Source of the DNA: an uncultured Clostridia bacterium | GTDB lineage: Bacteria; Bacillota; Clostridia; TANB77; CAG-508 | Assembly: GCA_947626205.1 (NCBI GenBank) | Contig: CANQRO010000024.1 | Location: forward strand, 1-16,887 | Length of the DNA stretch: 16,887 nt | Direction of reading: 5' to 3' | Shown: piece after piece, positions 6,495 to 12,980 of the stretch | Position numbering within the stretch: position 1 is the stretch's first letter | Layout: the number at the start of each line of letters is the position of its first letter | Translations under genes and position numbers: made by a program | The notes under the pieces: generated by a model | What the model saw: only the letters and a program-made list of their open reading frames with translations | Database searches by the model: none | Told to the model about the DNA's origin: nothing

Positions 6495-7727
6495 TTAGCA
6501 TGCATCTCCTATTAAAGCTTCTTCACGAATATCTATTATTTTTACTCTTCTTATAGTATTTTCTTTAATAGATTCGTCTCTTTTTACATATACCATAATG
6601 TAATTACTTGTATGTCCTTTTATATAACTTCCTTCTGGTTCTTCTAGTAACACTTCTACTTCTTTTCCAATATATTTTTTATTTTCTTCATTTTGATTCT
6701 TTTTAGAAAGTTCTATTAGTTTTTTGCTTCTAATTTCTTTTATTTGTGCAGAAATTTGATTTGGCATTTCTGATGCCTTTGTTCCTTTTCTTTGTGAATA
6801 TTTAAATACGTGCATTTTGTAAAAATGTATCTTCTTTAAAAAATCGTATGTCTCGTTAAATTCTTTTTCAGTTTCCCCTGGGAATCCAACAATTATATCT
6901 GTTGTTAAAATTACATCTTCAAAGTATTTTTTTATATTATTAATTCCATCTTCAAATTCTTCTTTTGTATATTGCCTATTCATTCTTTTTAAAGTGTCAT
7001 TACATCCACTTTGTAAAGATAAATGAAACTGATTGCAAATTTTTTCTATTTTAGATAACTCTTTTATAAATTCTTCTTTCATGAGAGTTGGTTCTAATGA
7101 ACCTAATCTAATTCTTTGTATTCCAGGTATCTCATTTACTTGTTTTAACAATTCGATTAATAAATTACTTTCGTTTTGGTCTTTACCATAAGATGCTAAA
7201 TGTATACCTGTAATAACTACTTCTTTTATTCCATTCTTTGCAATTTCTTTTATCTCACGAATTACATCTTCTATTTTTCTGCTACGTACTCTTCCTCTAG
7301 CAAAAGGTATTATACAATATGAACAAAATCTATCGCATCCATCTTGTACTTTTATAAAAGCTCTTGTTTTATCTGTATATGTAATTACACCAAATTCAGG
7401 GAATTCTTGTTCATGAAGTATGTCCGATACACTTTCTTTTTTCACTGTTTGATATTCTTTTATATATTTAAATATGTCTTTCTTTTCTTGGTTTCCTAGT
7501 ACAATATCTATTTCTTTTATATTTTCTAATTCTTCTTTTGCTATTTGTGCATAACAACCAGTTACTAATAATATAGAATTTTTATTTTTTTCTTTAGCTT
7601 TTCTTATCATTTGTCTAGATTTTCTATCTGACATATTAGTTACTGTACATGTATTTATTACATAAACGTCAGCTATATCATCAAAATCTACTATTTCATA
7701 ATTTTGTTCTTGAAACTTTTGCTTCAT
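6495..7727 (-). CDS. mtaB: tRNA t6A37 methylthiotransferase MtaB (5'-frameshifted gene, main frame)
   Basis: MtaB is a radical-SAM enzyme that adds a methylthio group to t6A at position 37 of tRNA-Lys. This frame gives 410 residues. It keeps two of the three N-terminal cluster cysteines (NTCTVTN about residues 25-31; TGCYAQ about 56-61), the radical-SAM motif CDRFCSYC and downstream family blocks such as LGSLEP, FHLSLQSGC and TDIIVGFPGE. It begins at an internal Met of the family and lacks the usual start MxxVAFxTLGCKVNQYET. That missing part is encoded just upstream in another frame (see 7728-7794), so the family's first cluster cysteine is lost unless the frame is restored. No Shine-Dalgarno site precedes the ATG at 7727. 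It is probably transcribed from the mbl promoter through the hairpin at 7816-7840. Confidence 0.92.
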   Translation of the reverse strand: MKQKFQEQNYEIVDFDDIADVYVINTCTVTNMSDRKSRQMIRKAKEKNKNSILLVTGCYAQIAKEELENIKEIDIVLGNQEKKDIFKYIKEYQTVKKESVSDILHEQEFPEFGVITYTDKTRAFIKVQDGCDRFCSYCIIPFARGRVRSRKIEDVIREIKEIAKNGIKEVVITGIHLASYGKDQNESNLLIELLKQVNEIPGIQRIRLGSLEPTLMKEEFIKELSKIEKICNQFHLSLQSGCNDTLKRMNRQYTKEEFEDGINNIKKYFEDVILTTDIIVGFPGETEKEFNETYDFLKKIHFYKMHVFKYSQRKGTKASEMPNQISAQIKEIRSKKLIELSKKNQNEENKKYIGKEVEVLLEEPEGSYIKGHTSNYIMVYVKRDESIKENTIRRVKIIDIREEALIGDAC

Positions 7728-7794
7728 TGCATTAGTCTCATATTGATTTACTTTACAACCGTAATGTACAAAATGCTACTTTCCTTTTTTCCAT
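7728..7794 (-). pseudogene. mtaB: Detached 5' end of mtaB with one-base frameshift
   Basis: A start ATG at 7794 with an AGGAG site opens MEKRKVAFCTL (11 codons to 7762), exactly the family's N-terminus. An extra base (C on the minus strand, position 7761) then intervenes, and the next triplets GGT TGT AAA GTA AAT CAA encode GCKVNQYETNA and run straight into the ATG at 7727. Without the extra base the gene would be one frame of 432 codons plus stop (6495-7794). As read, the first frame ends after 13 codons at TAA. It may be a true mutation, a sequencing or assembly error, or less likely recoding. Confidence 0.88.
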
Positions 7795-7815
7795 TTTATT
7801 TTCTCCTATAAATAT

Positions 7816-7840
7816 TGGGCGGAAGTTAACTTCTCGCCCA
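7816..7840 (-). other. GC-rich hairpin between mbl and mtaB, no T-tract
   Basis: On the minus strand TGGGCG pairs with CGCCCA, then after one bulged A GAAG pairs with CTTC around a TTAA loop. It is strong for this AT-rich region but is followed by ATATTTATAGGAG, not a T run. A plain intrinsic terminator is therefore doubtful. It may stabilise the mbl 3' end or set the mbl/mtaB ratio. Confidence 0.55.
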
Positions 7841-7848
7841 GTACAAAC

Positions 7849-8850
7849 TTATCTACTTTTTCCATCTAATGAATCTAAGTTATCTAATGCTTTTCCTGTT
7901 CCTAAAGCTACACAAGATACTGCATCTTCTGCAATCATAACATTGATTCCTGTTTTTTCTTGAAGAAGTTTATCTAAACCGTCTACTAAACATCCTCCAC
8001 CTGTCATGTAAATTCCTCTATCACTGATATCTGCAGCTAATTCTGGTGGTGTTTTTTCTAATACAGAATGAACTGCATCCACAATCATCATTGCTGGCTC
8101 TGTTAATGCCTCCATCATCTCGCTAGAATAAATTGTTATATTTTTTGGTAATCCTGTTGTTAAGTCTCTTCCTCTAATATCCATTTCAACATCTTGTATT
8201 TTAGGATAAACACAACCAATATTTACTTTTAAGTCTTCGGCTGTTCGTTCGCCAATCATAATGTTATGTTTTTTCTTAATATATTTTACTATAGCCTCGT
8301 CAAATTTATCTCCTGCAACTTTTAATGATGTACTAACAACGCTTCCTCCAAGTGAAATAACAGCAATATCTGTTGTTCCTCCACCTATATCTACTATCAT
8401 GTTTCCACAAGGTCTAGATATATCTATTCCAGCTCCAATTGCTGCTGCAATTGGTTCTTCTATTAAATATACTTTCCTTGCTCCTGCTTGCGAAGCTGCA
8501 TCTATTACAGCTTTTCTTTCAACCTCTGTAACTTGAGATGGAATACATATCATTATTCTTGGTGCAAAAATAAATTTTCCGCATACTTTGTTAATAAAAT
8601 GTTTTAACATTTTTTCAGTTACTGTATAATCCGAAATAACACCATCTTTTAATGGTCTTGTTGCTACAATATTACCTGGTGTTCTACCAAGCATTCTTCT
8701 AGCTTCTTGTCCAACTGCTAATACTTCTTTTGTGTGATTATCAATTGCTACAACAGATGGTTCTCTTAAAACTATTCCTTTTCCTTTAACATATGCTATA
8801 ACTGTGGCTGTACCTAAATCAATTCCTATATCTTGTCCAAAACCAAACAT
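7849..8850 (-). CDS. mbl: MreB/Mbl family actin-like cell-shape protein
   Basis: 333 residues from the preferred start. It forms membrane-associated filaments that direct the cell-wall elongation machinery. Actin-fold motifs are clear: phosphate 1 DIGIDLGTATV at the N-terminus, phosphate 2 IVDIGGGTTDIAVIS in the middle, and the adenosine motif GIYMTGGGCLVDGLD near the C-terminus. It looks closer to Mbl than to MreB of Bacillus (VLAVGQEARRMLGRTPGNIV, GERTAEDLKV, IRGRDLTTGLP), although many annotations would call it MreB. An ATG ten codons upstream (8880) has only a weak site. The ATG at 8850 has AAAGGAAG six bases before it and gives the usual MFGF start. In Bacillus mbl adjoins spoIIID; here five genes lie between. 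It has a strong promoter. Confidence 0.95.
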   Translation of the reverse strand: MFGFGQDIGIDLGTATVIAYVKGKGIVLREPSVVAIDNHTKEVLAVGQEARRMLGRTPGNIVATRPLKDGVISDYTVTEKMLKHFINKVCGKFIFAPRIMICIPSQVTEVERKAVIDAASQAGARKVYLIEEPIAAAIGAGIDISRPCGNMIVDIGGGTTDIAVISLGGSVVSTSLKVAGDKFDEAIVKYIKKKHNIMIGERTAEDLKVNIGCVYPKIQDVEMDIRGRDLTTGLPKNITIYSSEMMEALTEPAMMIVDAVHSVLEKTPPELAADISDRGIYMTGGGCLVDGLDKLLQEKTGINVMIAEDAVSCVALGTGKALDNLDSLDGKSR

Positions 8851-8911
8851 TGCATTCTTCCTTTCTACAGTATTTTTCATATTATTTCCCGTTTATTACA
8901 AAATCATTACA

Positions 8912-8940
8912 ATTATATTACACCTTCTAAAAAATAGCAA
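8912..8940 (-). promoter_or_regulatory. sigma-A promoter of mbl
   Basis: -35 TTGCTA (8935-8940), 17-base spacer, perfect -10 TATAAT (8912-8917). Transcription would begin near 8905, leaving a leader of about 55 bases to the ATG at 8850. Confidence 0.7.
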
Positions 8941-8960
8941 TATGTTTTTTAGATTTATTT

Positions 8961-9003
8961 TAATTTTAAAAATGGTAATTTAATTTTACCATTTTTAAAA
9001 TTA
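8961..9003 (-). terminator. Long inverted repeat / terminator after yunB
   Basis: Two exact 18-base arms (8961-8978 and 8986-9003) flank a seven-base loop. The core is AATGGTAA/TTACCATT with AT-rich outer pairs giving T runs on both sides. It begins about ten bases past the yunB stop and is probably a terminator, possibly active in both directions. Confidence 0.75.
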
Positions 9004-9013
9004 TGTATTTTGT

Positions 9014-9733
9014 TTATTCTACTACATCTAACAAATTGTCTGTGCCTATTCCTTCTAAGTTATAATATGTATTAGGTATTTTTCCCACTATAATATTTTC
9101 TGCAATTAGTACTTGGTTTGATATTGACTCTTCCATTGTTTTAGACGGTGTTAATATATTTACTTTACAATCTACTTGTAAATATATACGATGTATAGTT
9201 TGGTTAATGCCCTTCTGTTCAAACTCACTTCTTAAATCTGTTTCTACATTTCCTACTAAAGATACTTTAATAGGAATACTAGGACCTAATCCAGATAGGA
9301 GCTTACTTCCAGTAATACTACCTAATTTTATATAAATTCTTTCATTTTCTATGTTGTTTATTTTTTGTTGAATTTTTTCGCCAACATCAGAAATAACTAA
9401 ATTTATTGGTTTTATATTTGATTCTACCATAATTATATTATCATCTTTATCTTTATGAATTGTAATAAAGTCTTCATATTTATATTGTTTTATAATATTG
9501 GTTGATTCTTCATTACATATAATTGTTGCTATACTTTTTGCTTTTTCCTTACATACAGTCTCGTATATTGGTTCTACTGCTTTTGTTAACCATACGAATG
9601 TCAAAACACCAATAATAAAAATTGTAAAAAACTTAAGTTTCTTATTTGTTTTTTCTGTATTTGTTCCTTTAAAATTATTAAATACTATCTTTGGTAAATG
9701 TATCCTATTTCTTTTATATATGCTAGCCATCAT
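9014..9733 (-). CDS. yunB: Sporulation protein YunB
   Basis: 239 residues, close to the family length. YunB is a mother-cell sporulation protein needed for normal spore formation in Bacillus; its biochemical role is unknown. After a basic N-terminus comes one membrane segment (about 34-50, FFTIFIIGVLTFVWL). An extracytoplasmic domain follows, holding the family signature GSITGSKLLSGLGPSIPIKV (about 138-157) and SEFEQKGINQTIHRIYL (about 168-184). The start is one of two adjacent ATGs behind AAGGAG. No promoter of a clear sporulation type could be placed upstream at a workable distance from the ribosome site. It lies between two terminators and so forms a single-gene unit. Confidence 0.93.
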   Translation of the reverse strand: MMASIYKRNRIHLPKIVFNNFKGTNTEKTNKKLKFFTIFIIGVLTFVWLTKAVEPIYETVCKEKAKSIATIICNEESTNIIKQYKYEDFITIHKDKDDNIIMVESNIKPINLVISDVGEKIQQKINNIENERIYIKLGSITGSKLLSGLGPSIPIKVSLVGNVETDLRSEFEQKGINQTIHRIYLQVDCKVNILTPSKTMEESISNQVLIAENIIVGKIPNTYYNLEGIGTDNLLDVVE

Positions 9734-9786
9734 CTAATTTTACTCCTTACTTTATGTATTATTTTGATAACTATTCTATATTAGAT

Positions 9787-9822
9787 AAAAGACCAAAAGG
9801 TGTTTTATCCTTTTGGTCTTTT
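9787..9822 (-). terminator. Intrinsic terminator after sipL-like gene
   Basis: Perfect 14-base arms AAAAGACCAAAAGG and CCTTTTGGTCTTTT (9787-9800, 9809-9822) around an eight-base loop, with T-rich ends on both strands. It starts about 12 bases past the stop of the SPOCS/LysM gene. Confidence 0.85.
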
Positions 9823-9834
9823 CCCTATTCTATT

Positions 9835-11382
9835 TTATGCACTAACTTTTCTTTTTGTGTATACATATTTTGGAATAAATAATTGCTGTCCTGAAGAAAT
9901 CTTATCTTTATCTTCTATTTTATTTACTCTCGCTATGTCATCTACTGTACTTCTAAATTCTTTTGCAATTTTCCACAATGTGTCACCTGGCTTTACAAAG
10001 TAAATAATTATACTATAAATTTCTTTACTTCTTGTTTCATCTACGTTTATTTTATCAATCATGTTTATTGTTGTATTTACTAAAACATCTAAAGAAAATA
10101 CTAAATCTATTTTAGCATCAATCATTTCATCTGTTCCTACTACAAAATTATTAGATGCTATTTCTATGTTTGTTTCTATATTAGCACTTAAATCTATATT
10201 TTCTGTTTCTATACTATGTTCAAATGGAAGTTTTACTTCTTTTATAGATACTCCTCTATTTAATGCATATATGAATTTTAAATTTATTTCTCCCTCAAGC
10301 ATAACTTTTGAGTTAGCTATTTTTTGTTCTAATATGTTTGGTGTGATTTCTACATCATAAATTTGATTTGTACTAATATCTGATGCTGAAATCTTTTGTT
10401 GTATTTTGCACATATCTTTTATACATTTCTTTTGAGACATTGTATTTATACATTTCGGCTCAAATGTTAAGGATTCACTTGGACTATATAAGTCTTGTAT
10501 AATTCTTATGTTTTTATTTTCATATGCTCTACATACTAGTTCAAGTTCTACTTCAACATAAATAGAATGTTCTTCTTGTGGCGATGGTTTTATTATAACA
10601 TTTTTTAACTTATATTTCATATCACAAATATTTTCTTCTGATACATTTTCTATATCTACAAATCCCATTATAGGTATTTTACTTTCTACTACTTTAACTC
10701 CATTATCTTCTGTAAGGTACATTATTTTTACTGAAACATCGGCTTTTCCTAATACTTTGTTATAACTAATTTTTAGATCTTTATTTGTAATACTTAAGTC
10801 TACTTTTAAGATTTCAGCCAGATTATCTATGTTTTCTATCATTATAGTATCTTTTGCAGATGTTTTTTGTGTTCCTTCTCCTACTAAAGAATTAACTACA
10901 AGTTCTGTTTCTAATGATTGTATATCATCTAGATTATTAATCTCTTTTATAATTTCTACTGTTTCGTTTGAATATATTGTACCATCAAATTGTAAATTTG
11001 CTTTTATATTCATTTTTCTTCCATTTAATATCTTACATTCTAAAGATTTTATAAATAGGTTTTCATCTAAACTCATATTTTCATTACAATTATCGAAATC
11101 TATTATTTCTGTAAAATCTATTGATGTAGATAATCCTCTTAATGATGATTCTTCATTATCTGCTATATACATTACATATACATTTACTTCTCCATCTAGT
11201 CTTACTTTACCCTCTAATACTTCTTTTTTGTAAATACATACATTACCTGTTGTATTTATTATGTTTAATAAATCAGGTTTTATATCTGGAACTATTATGT
11301 CCCTTTCAACCATTATTATTTCACTTTTTTTACCTACAATTTTGTTAATACATAAAGTTTCCTTCGTCGTATCTATTTGCAT
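9835..11382 (-). CDS. sipL: SPOCS (DUF3794) and LysM domain spore protein, SipL-like
   Basis: 515 residues. The first about 450 are DUF3794/SPOCS-type repeats (VERDIIVPDIKPDLL near residues 25-39, then further beta-rich repeats with FVDIEN-like blocks). The last about 50 are a LysM domain (FVKPGDTLWKIAKEFRSTVD, ending GQQLFIPKYV). This domain order and length match SipL of Clostridioides difficile, which binds SpoIVA through its LysM domain and anchors coat assembly on the forespore. Its place beside veg and yabG is also that of sipL in C. difficile, so orthology is likely. There is no signal peptide, as expected for a mother-cell cytoplasmic protein. The ATG follows AGAGGGGG. The veg terminator sits just upstream, so it needs its own, unidentified, promoter. 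Confidence 0.9.
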   Translation of the reverse strand: MQIDTTKETLCINKIVGKKSEIIMVERDIIVPDIKPDLLNIINTTGNVCIYKKEVLEGKVRLDGEVNVYVMYIADNEESSLRGLSTSIDFTEIIDFDNCNENMSLDENLFIKSLECKILNGRKMNIKANLQFDGTIYSNETVEIIKEINNLDDIQSLETELVVNSLVGEGTQKTSAKDTIMIENIDNLAEILKVDLSITNKDLKISYNKVLGKADVSVKIMYLTEDNGVKVVESKIPIMGFVDIENVSEENICDMKYKLKNVIIKPSPQEEHSIYVEVELELVCRAYENKNIRIIQDLYSPSESLTFEPKCINTMSQKKCIKDMCKIQQKISASDISTNQIYDVEITPNILEQKIANSKVMLEGEINLKFIYALNRGVSIKEVKLPFEHSIETENIDLSANIETNIEIASNNFVVGTDEMIDAKIDLVFSLDVLVNTTINMIDKINVDETRSKEIYSIIIYFVKPGDTLWKIAKEFRSTVDDIARVNKIEDKDKISSGQQLFIPKYVYTKRKVSA

Positions 11383-11435
11383 ATTTTTCCCCCTCTTTCT
11401 ATTGTTTTATATGTAATGTATATGAAGAGGACAAA

Positions 11436-11464
11436 AAAAAATTCCTAATATTTAGGAATTTTTT
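11436..11464 (-). terminator. Intrinsic terminator overlapping the veg stop
   Basis: ATTCCTAA (11441-11448) pairs with TTAGGAAT (11452-11459) around a TAT loop, extended by A-T pairs. On the minus strand it runs into nine T. The stem starts inside the veg stop codon. Confidence 0.85.
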
Positions 11465-11756
11465 ATAAATTTTTATGTCTTTTTGTTTCTACAGGTGGAG
11501 GAATAATGGGATTAAAGTTTTCTCCATCAAATAATTGTACTTCAACAGTCCTTGTTAATACATCTGTGTAACTATATGTTACATTTCTATCATTTTCATC
11601 GTATTTTACAATAAATAAGTTGGGATACGCTTTTTCAATTGTAGCTTCTTTCTCAAAATATTTACTTCTTCCTAATGTGCCTTTTACTATTATCTTTTGT
11701 CCAATGTTTTCCGCAATGTCCGTTTTTAAATTCGTAAAATCATCCTTGTAAATCAT
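11463..11756 (-). CDS. veg: Veg protein
   Basis: 97 residues from the preferred start; Bacillus Veg has 86. Veg is a small, highly expressed protein linked in B. subtilis to biofilm gene control and spore outgrowth; mechanism not settled. Family features are GQKIIVKGTLGRSK, the AYPNLFIVKYD segment and the signature SYSYTDVLTRTVEV (here TYSYTDVLTRTVEVQL). A GTG four codons upstream (11768) is in frame but has no ribosome site. The ATG at 11756 has GGGTGAT five bases before it and aligns with the family N-terminus. The C-terminal tail NPIIPPPVETKRHKNL is longer than in Bacillus. It is driven by a perfect-consensus promoter and lies between yabG and sipL, the order seen in C. difficile. Confidence 0.93.
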   Translation of the reverse strand: MIYKDDFTNLKTDIAENIGQKIIVKGTLGRSKYFEKEATIEKAYPNLFIVKYDENDRNVTYSYTDVLTRTVEVQLFDGENFNPIIPPPVETKRHKNL

Positions 11757-11785
11757 TTGATCACCCACTTCACTATTATGCTGTG

Positions 11786-11814
11786 ATTATATCATCTTCA
11801 TAGTAAAATGTCAA
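11786..11814 (-). promoter_or_regulatory. Perfect-consensus sigma-A promoter of veg
   Basis: TTGACA (11809-11814), exactly 17 bases, TATAAT (11786-11791). The veg promoter of B. subtilis is a classic very strong promoter, and this one is a full consensus match, the best in the window. Confidence 0.92.
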
Positions 11815-11830
11815 AAAAAGAAAGATTGTG

Positions 11831-11850
11831 TCAAGCAGTGTTCAAGCAGT
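11831..11850 (-). repeat. Phased direct repeat upstream of the veg promoter
   Basis: TCAAGCAGT occurs twice (11831-11839 and 11842-11850; ACTGCTTGA on the minus strand) with an 11-base period, about one helical turn. It begins 17 bases upstream of the veg -35. This spacing suits a DNA-binding protein contacting one face of the helix. Confidence 0.5.
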
Positions 11851-11872
11851 ATTTGCAATGTTTTTAAGGATT

Positions 11873-11917
11873 TGTTACGTTTTTGTAACATTAATGTTGC
11901 AAAAATATTACAACATT
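11873..11917. repeat. Two adjacent inverted repeats between yabG and veg
   Basis: TGTTAC/GTAACA (11873-11878, 11885-11890) around a six-base loop, then AATGTTG/CAACATT (11893-11899, 11911-11917) around an 11-base loop. Neither is followed by a good T run in the yabG direction, so a terminator role is uncertain. Operators are the alternative. Confidence 0.4.
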
Positions 11918-11967
11918 GTGTTTATTTATTTTTATAGTATTACTAACGTATATTTATCATATATTTA

Positions 11968-12831
11968 TCAACTCTTTTTAGCTTTTTTAGTGAATTTTTT
12001 TCCTCTTGCTCCTATTCCACTTATTCCTTTTGTTCCATCTCTTAATTCATCAGCAATATCATTTATTGTAATATATTTATAGTCTTCAGTAGTTGCAACT
12101 TTTTCTGCTACAACTAACGGATCCATAAAATCTATTAATACTCTTGCCGGAGAAGAAGCAAAATTTGCTCCTGCAGCCACTAATGCCTCATAATAGCTTT
12201 GGCAAGCTCCAGCAAATATAACAAGTTCCTTTCCCGTTTTATTTACCCATTTTTTTGCTTCTCTTACTGTATTTATAAAATATTTTGAATTACGATAATT
12301 ATATATATCGTTATATCCAGTTCCATTTTTTATCATGCCATCATGTCCCGTAATTACAAGTATATCTGGATTATATCTATTTAATAAATCCATTACAACA
12401 TATTCTTGTCTATTTTCTGGTACATTTCTAACAATAGCATTTAATTGTAATTTCTTATAATATTTATTAGATTTATCACTGTATCGTTTATCACCATCTA
12501 AATGTAATATTTTACCTGTTTCTTCTTGTGAAATATAATCAAATATTCCTCTTTTGAAAAAAGGTTTTTTTATGTTTTTTTGCTTTTTTACGCATTTTTT
12601 TATTTTATCCTCTAGTTTAACTTCTAAACTTCTCATAGTATTTTCAACTTGTGTCTTTCCCATCAATACTAAATCATCTAAGTCTGAATCAGCTTCAATT
12701 CTCATAATAATTCCTTTAAGAATTGCAATTGATTTTCCATCTTTTTTGTTTATTATTTTTTCAACCGTAAATAAAATATCTCTACCATAGGACTTTCTTC
12801 CTACGATATCTCCTTCTTTTATTTTTTCCAT
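11968..12831 (-). CDS. yabG: Sporulation-specific protease YabG
   Basis: 287 residues from the preferred start. YabG is a cysteine protease made late in the mother cell that trims coat and other spore-surface proteins. In C. difficile it also processes germination proteins (CspBA, preproSleC). Family blocks are present: N-terminal IKEGDIVGRKSYGRDILF, ILHLDGD, the probable catalytic His in VITGHDG (residues 163-169 counted from the GTG) and Cys in IFAGACQSYYEA (Cys213 on that count). C-terminal IADELRDGTKGISGIGARGK also fits. An in-frame GTG (12840) overlaps the GAGGTGA ribosome site. The ATG three codons later (12831) is correctly spaced from it and chosen here. A sigma-K-type promoter lies upstream, matching the late timing known in Bacillus. 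Confidence 0.95.
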   Translation of the reverse strand: MEKIKEGDIVGRKSYGRDILFTVEKIINKKDGKSIAILKGIIMRIEADSDLDDLVLMGKTQVENTMRSLEVKLEDKIKKCVKKQKNIKKPFFKRGIFDYISQEETGKILHLDGDKRYSDKSNKYYKKLQLNAIVRNVPENRQEYVVMDLLNRYNPDILVITGHDGMIKNGTGYNDIYNYRNSKYFINTVREAKKWVNKTGKELVIFAGACQSYYEALVAAGANFASSPARVLIDFMDPLVVAEKVATTEDYKYITINDIADELRDGTKGISGIGARGKKFTKKAKKS

Positions 12832-12866
12832 TACTTTCACCTCATAGCAAAATTATTGGTTCATTT

Positions 12867-12894
12867 TATAATATGTCGAATTTTGTTGATTGGT
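12867..12894 (-). promoter_or_regulatory. Candidate sigma-K promoter of yabG
   Basis: -10 CATATTATA (12867-12875) fits the sigma-K consensus CATANNNTA exactly. An AC dinucleotide (12893-12894) sits 17 bases upstream as the -35 requires. B. subtilis yabG is a sigma-K gene. An alternative reading is a sigma-A -10 TATTAT, but with no -35. Confidence 0.6.
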
Positions 12895-12903
12895 GAAAAA
12901 AGC

Positions 12904-12951
12904 AAACCTTAGATTTTCTAACACATATATTTATTAAAAAATCTAAGGTTT
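12904..12951 (-). terminator. Intrinsic terminator after the HD hydrolase gene
   Basis: Perfect 14-base arms AAACCTTAGATTTT (12904-12917) and its complement (12938-12951) around a 20-base loop. On the minus strand the stem is followed by GCTTTTTT. It isolates yabG from the HD gene. Confidence 0.75.
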
Positions 12952-12980
12952 AAAATATTTATATTACATTACTACATTTT

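Noticed and set aside
9734..9785. Sigma-E promoter for yunB at a CATAAAGT element
   Set aside because: The element overlaps the ribosome site region, so transcription would start too late to include it.
10829..11233. 134-codon plus-strand open frame opposite the sipL-like gene
   Set aside because: Shadow of a real gene: Ser/Phe/Ile-rich translation and no start signals. The same holds for other plus-strand frames such as 5042-5326, 8261-8536 and 13993-14310.
11400..11432. Sigma-E promoter for the sipL-like gene at CATATAAA
   Set aside because: No -35 match at an acceptable distance and the -10 lacks the final T.
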